Origin: JAGOBX01 sp017999075 [NCBI: Candidatus Babelota bacterium]
GTDB taxonomy: Bacteria > JAGOBX01
Direction of reading: 5' to 3'
Assembly (NCBI GenBank): GCA_017999075.1
Contig: JAGOBX010000127.1
Location: 1 to 8,734 of the forward strand
Length of the DNA: 8,734 bases
This document shows positions 6,809 to 8,734 of the stretch, piece by piece (the first letter of the stretch is position 1; each line of letters opens with the position of its first letter). The notes below the pieces were generated by a model. The model made no database searches. It saw nothing but the letters and a program-made list of their open reading frames with translations, and was not told where the DNA came from. Position numbers and translations under genes: made by a program.

Positions 6809-8172
6809 ATGTATTCATCCATATATTTTGCAGCATTTAAACCTGCTCCCATAGCAAGAATTACAGTTGCTGCTCCTGTTACAATATCTCCGCCAGCGAA
6901 TACTCCTGGTTTTGATGTTTTTCCTGTTGTTTCATCAGCTATTATATAACCCCATTTATTCGTTTTTATGTCAGGCTGGTTTTCAACAGCTATAGGATTA
7001 GAAGATTGCCCTATTGCTATTATCGCAGTGTCAATATTCATAAAAAAATTAGAATTTGGAATTTCTACTGGTTTTCTTCTTCCTGAAGAATCAGGTTCAC
7101 CCAATTCCATCCTTATACATTCAACTCCCTTCACTCTATCTTCAGAATCACCTGTTAATTTAAGTGGATTAGTCAAATAATTAAATATAATTCCTTCTTC
7201 TTCTGCATGTTTTACTTCTTCAGCTCTCGCAGGCATTTCATTTTTTGAACGGCGGTAAACACAATATACATTTTCAGCTCCAAGTCGTTTAGCGCATCTG
7301 CATGCATCCATAGCGACATTCCCGCCCCCAAAAACTACCACGTTTTTTCCTACACCTATAGGAGTATCATATTCAGGAAACTTATAACTTTTCATTAAAT
7401 TAACCCTGGTTAAAAATTCATTAGCTGAATATACTCCTATTAAATTTTCTCCCGGTATATTTAAAAATTTAGGTAGTCCTGCGCCATTAGCCATAAATAC
7501 CGCTTTAAATCCTGAATCAAATAATTCGTCTATCGTATAAATTTTTCCAATAACATAATTGCATTTTATTTTAACACCTAATTTAGAAATATAATCACAT
7601 TCTTTTTCTACAATTTTTTTAGGAAGCCGGAATTCAGGAATACCGTAAGTCAACACTCCGCCAGGTTTGTTCAAAGCTTCAAAAACAGTTACAGAATAAC
7701 CCATCTGTGCAAGATTGCTTGCAGCAGTCAATCCTCCAGGACCAGAACCTATTACCGCAACATTAATATCATTTTTTGTTATATCAGGTATAAAAACTGT
7801 TTTTTCATTATCAGCCGCAAACCTTTCAAGCCTGCCTATAGAAACAGCTTCTCCCTTTTTCCCTAATACACATTCTCCTTCACATTGACTTTCCTGAGGG
7901 CAGACTCTACCGCATACTGCAGGCAGAGAATTCGTTTCTTTTATTTTTTTTGCGGCGGCATCATATTTTTTTTCACAAATTAGTTTTATGAATTCAGGTA
8001 TCTGGACTTTTACCGGACATCCTTCAACACATTTAGGTTTCTTGCATTGAAGACATCTCGCAGCTTCTGCCAAAGCTTGTTCTTCAGTAAATCCAAGCTC
8101 TACTTCTCCAAAATTTTTTACTCTAATTTCCGGTTTCTGAACCGGCATCTCAATTTTACTTTTCTTAATCAT
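6793..8172 (-). CDS. gltA: GltA/SudA-type NAD(P)H flavoprotein, glutamate synthase small subunit-like
   Basis: The 459-residue protein belongs to the family of glutamate synthase beta subunit, sulfide dehydrogenase SudA and NfnB/NfnL. These flavoproteins move electrons between NAD(P)H and a partner through FAD and [4Fe-4S] clusters. The N-terminal cluster domain is intact (C40, C43, C48, C52 and C87, C91, C97, C101). The FAD fingerprint GSGPGGL is at 142-148, with the ribose-binding acid E165 at the end of strand 2. The NAD(P) fold shows GGGNVAMDACRCAKRLGA (282-299) and YRRSKNEMPAR (306-316), the latter typical of NADPH binding. A second FAD contact is 'GVFAGGDI' near the C-terminus. Full length for the family. 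The start at 8172 has a weak purine-rich site 8 bases upstream; Met9 is an alternative. Glutamate synthase large subunit or NfnA/SudB partners are not in the window, so its true partner is unknown. Confidence 0.88.
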   Translation of the reverse strand: MIKKSKIEMPVQKPEIRVKNFGEVELGFTEEQALAEAARCLQCKKPKCVEGCPVKVQIPEFIKLICEKKYDAAAKKIKETNSLPAVCGRVCPQESQCEGECVLGKKGEAVSIGRLERFAADNEKTVFIPDITKNDINVAVIGSGPGGLTAASNLAQMGYSVTVFEALNKPGGVLTYGIPEFRLPKKIVEKECDYISKLGVKIKCNYVIGKIYTIDELFDSGFKAVFMANGAGLPKFLNIPGENLIGVYSANEFLTRVNLMKSYKFPEYDTPIGVGKNVVVFGGGNVAMDACRCAKRLGAENVYCVYRRSKNEMPARAEEVKHAEEEGIIFNYLTNPLKLTGDSEDRVKGVECIRMELGEPDSSGRRKPVEIPNSNFFMNIDTAIIAIGQSSNPIAVENQPDIKTNKWGYIIADETTGKTSKPGVFAGGDIVTGAATVILAMGAGLNAAKYMDEYIKTIK

Positions 8173-8203
8173 AAATTCATCTCTGCCTTTTTGATGAAAT
8201 TTT

Positions 8204-8734
8204 TTATAAAACTTTTTTATTTTGAAAAATTATTGAATTAATTATTTCTTTTTTTATTTCACTGTCAATGAATATTGATTTCTGATTTTTAAAAATTTCA
8301 AGATTTTCATTACCAAATTTTGATATATTAAATTTTCCCAATAAATTATTGTCCGAAAAAATTCTACAGACCAAGTTCCAATAACTTTCAGGAGAACCTA
8401 TATCTGACCATAAATTATCACCCAAAAAAAAACCTTTAATTTTTTTATTATTATCTGATTTAATTATTTCTTTATATAAATCTATAATATTAAAATAAAT
8501 TTTTTCAGGCAATTGTTCGTATATTTCTTTTGAAATAACTGATATTCCGCTGAAAGTATATCCGATTTTAGACTGAGAATTAAATTCAATGATATTGCTT
8601 TCCTCATCTATTAAAACTCCATCCGTTTCTTTATTTTTTACTAAAGCAAGAGTAGCCCAATTTTTTCGGCTACTATGATATTCTATTAAAATATTTAAAT
8701 CAATATCAGATATAATATCTGCATTATATACAAC
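8204..8734 (-). CDS. sugar-1-phosphate nucleotidyltransferase, 3' part (runs off the right edge)
   Basis: The frame is open on the minus strand from the right edge to the stop at 8204-8206, giving 176 residues. A TTG at 8510-8512 is internal and not the start. The first visible residues, VVYNADIISDIDL, match the metal-binding segment of NDP-sugar pyrophosphorylases (usually V-x-N-x-D). TFSGISVIS, then 'IDLYKEI', then LWSDIGSPESY (within 8381-8422) are the closing motifs of the family. The pattern resembles MurNAc/GlcNAc-1-phosphate uridylyltransferases (MurU-like) and the Bacteroidota nucleoside-diphosphate-sugar pyrophosphorylases, rather than long GlmU or RmlA proteins. A role in cell-wall recycling or sugar activation is likely, but the exact sugar is unknown. 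The GXGTRL/KP nucleotide-binding loop lies outside the window. It ends 31 bases before the flavoprotein gene in the same direction, so an operon is likely. Confidence 0.75.
   Translation of the reverse strand, partial: VVYNADIISDIDLNILIEYHSSRKNWATLALVKNKETDGVLIDEESNIIEFNSQSKIGYTFSGISVISKEIYEQLPEKIYFNIIDLYKEIIKSDNNKKIKGFFLGDNLWSDIGSPESYWNLVCRIFSDNNLLGKFNISKFGNENLEIFKNQKSIFIDSEIKKEIINSIIFQNKKVL

Noticed and set aside
8047-8241. Plus-strand short open frame across the start of the flavoprotein gene
   Set aside because: It is antisense to the conserved cysteine-rich N-terminus and its spacer, with no domain and no convincing ribosome binding site.
8510-8512. TTG at 8512 (minus strand) as the start of a 102-residue protein
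   Set aside because: The frame continues to the right edge with clear nucleotidyltransferase sequence, including the NAD metal-binding segment, so the TTG is an internal leucine.

Overview
The window is AT-rich bacterial chromosome with compact gene spacing. It holds three complete plus-strand genes, one complete minus-strand gene, and a gene fragment at each edge. The best clue to the host is the 854-residue secreted protein. It ends in a 'YPNPF' domain of the FlgD-Ig / type IX-sorting type, with an 'ASGVYI' strand and a Lys-rich 'KKLAIIK' tail. I associate that tail with Elusimicrobiota and neighbouring candidate phyla, and more loosely with the Bacteroidota/FCB group. The radical-SAM PflX-like protein, molybdenum hydroxylase and GltA-type flavoprotein suggest anaerobic metabolism. 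This lineage call is an inference and is weak.

Layout. Positions 3-236 (+): C-terminal end of a PflX-like radical SAM protein. 237-424: AT-rich intergenic region with a possible promoter and an inverted repeat. 425-1228 and 1267-4137 (+): a two-gene molybdenum hydroxylase operon. It encodes a YgfM-like FAD subunit followed by an XdhD/YgfN-like fusion of the [2Fe-2S] and molybdopterin subunits. 4154-4188: a strong hairpin. 4206-6770 (+): a large secreted parallel beta-helix protein with Ig-like modules and a C-terminal sorting-type domain. 6770-6808: a near-perfect convergent terminator. 6793-8172 (-): a GltA/SudA/NfnB-like NAD(P)H flavoprotein. 8204-8734 (-): the 3' portion of a sugar-1-phosphate nucleotidyltransferase that runs off the right edge.

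How the genes may work together. The two hydroxylase genes together supply the cofactor set of a xanthine-dehydrogenase-family enzyme: FAD, two [2Fe-2S] clusters and molybdopterin. They match the E. coli ygfM-xdhD pair in order and size. In E. coli that pair lies in a purine / selenium-linked locus that also contains ygfK, which carries a GltD-like flavoprotein region. The GltA-like gene here is convergent and probably shares an operon with the nucleotidyltransferase, so a link to the hydroxylase is only a hypothesis. I found no RNA genes, CRISPR array, insertion sequence or phage element. I do not see a clearly undescribed system. The most interesting items are the intact iron-sulfur version of the XdhD-type enzyme and the secreted beta-helix protein.
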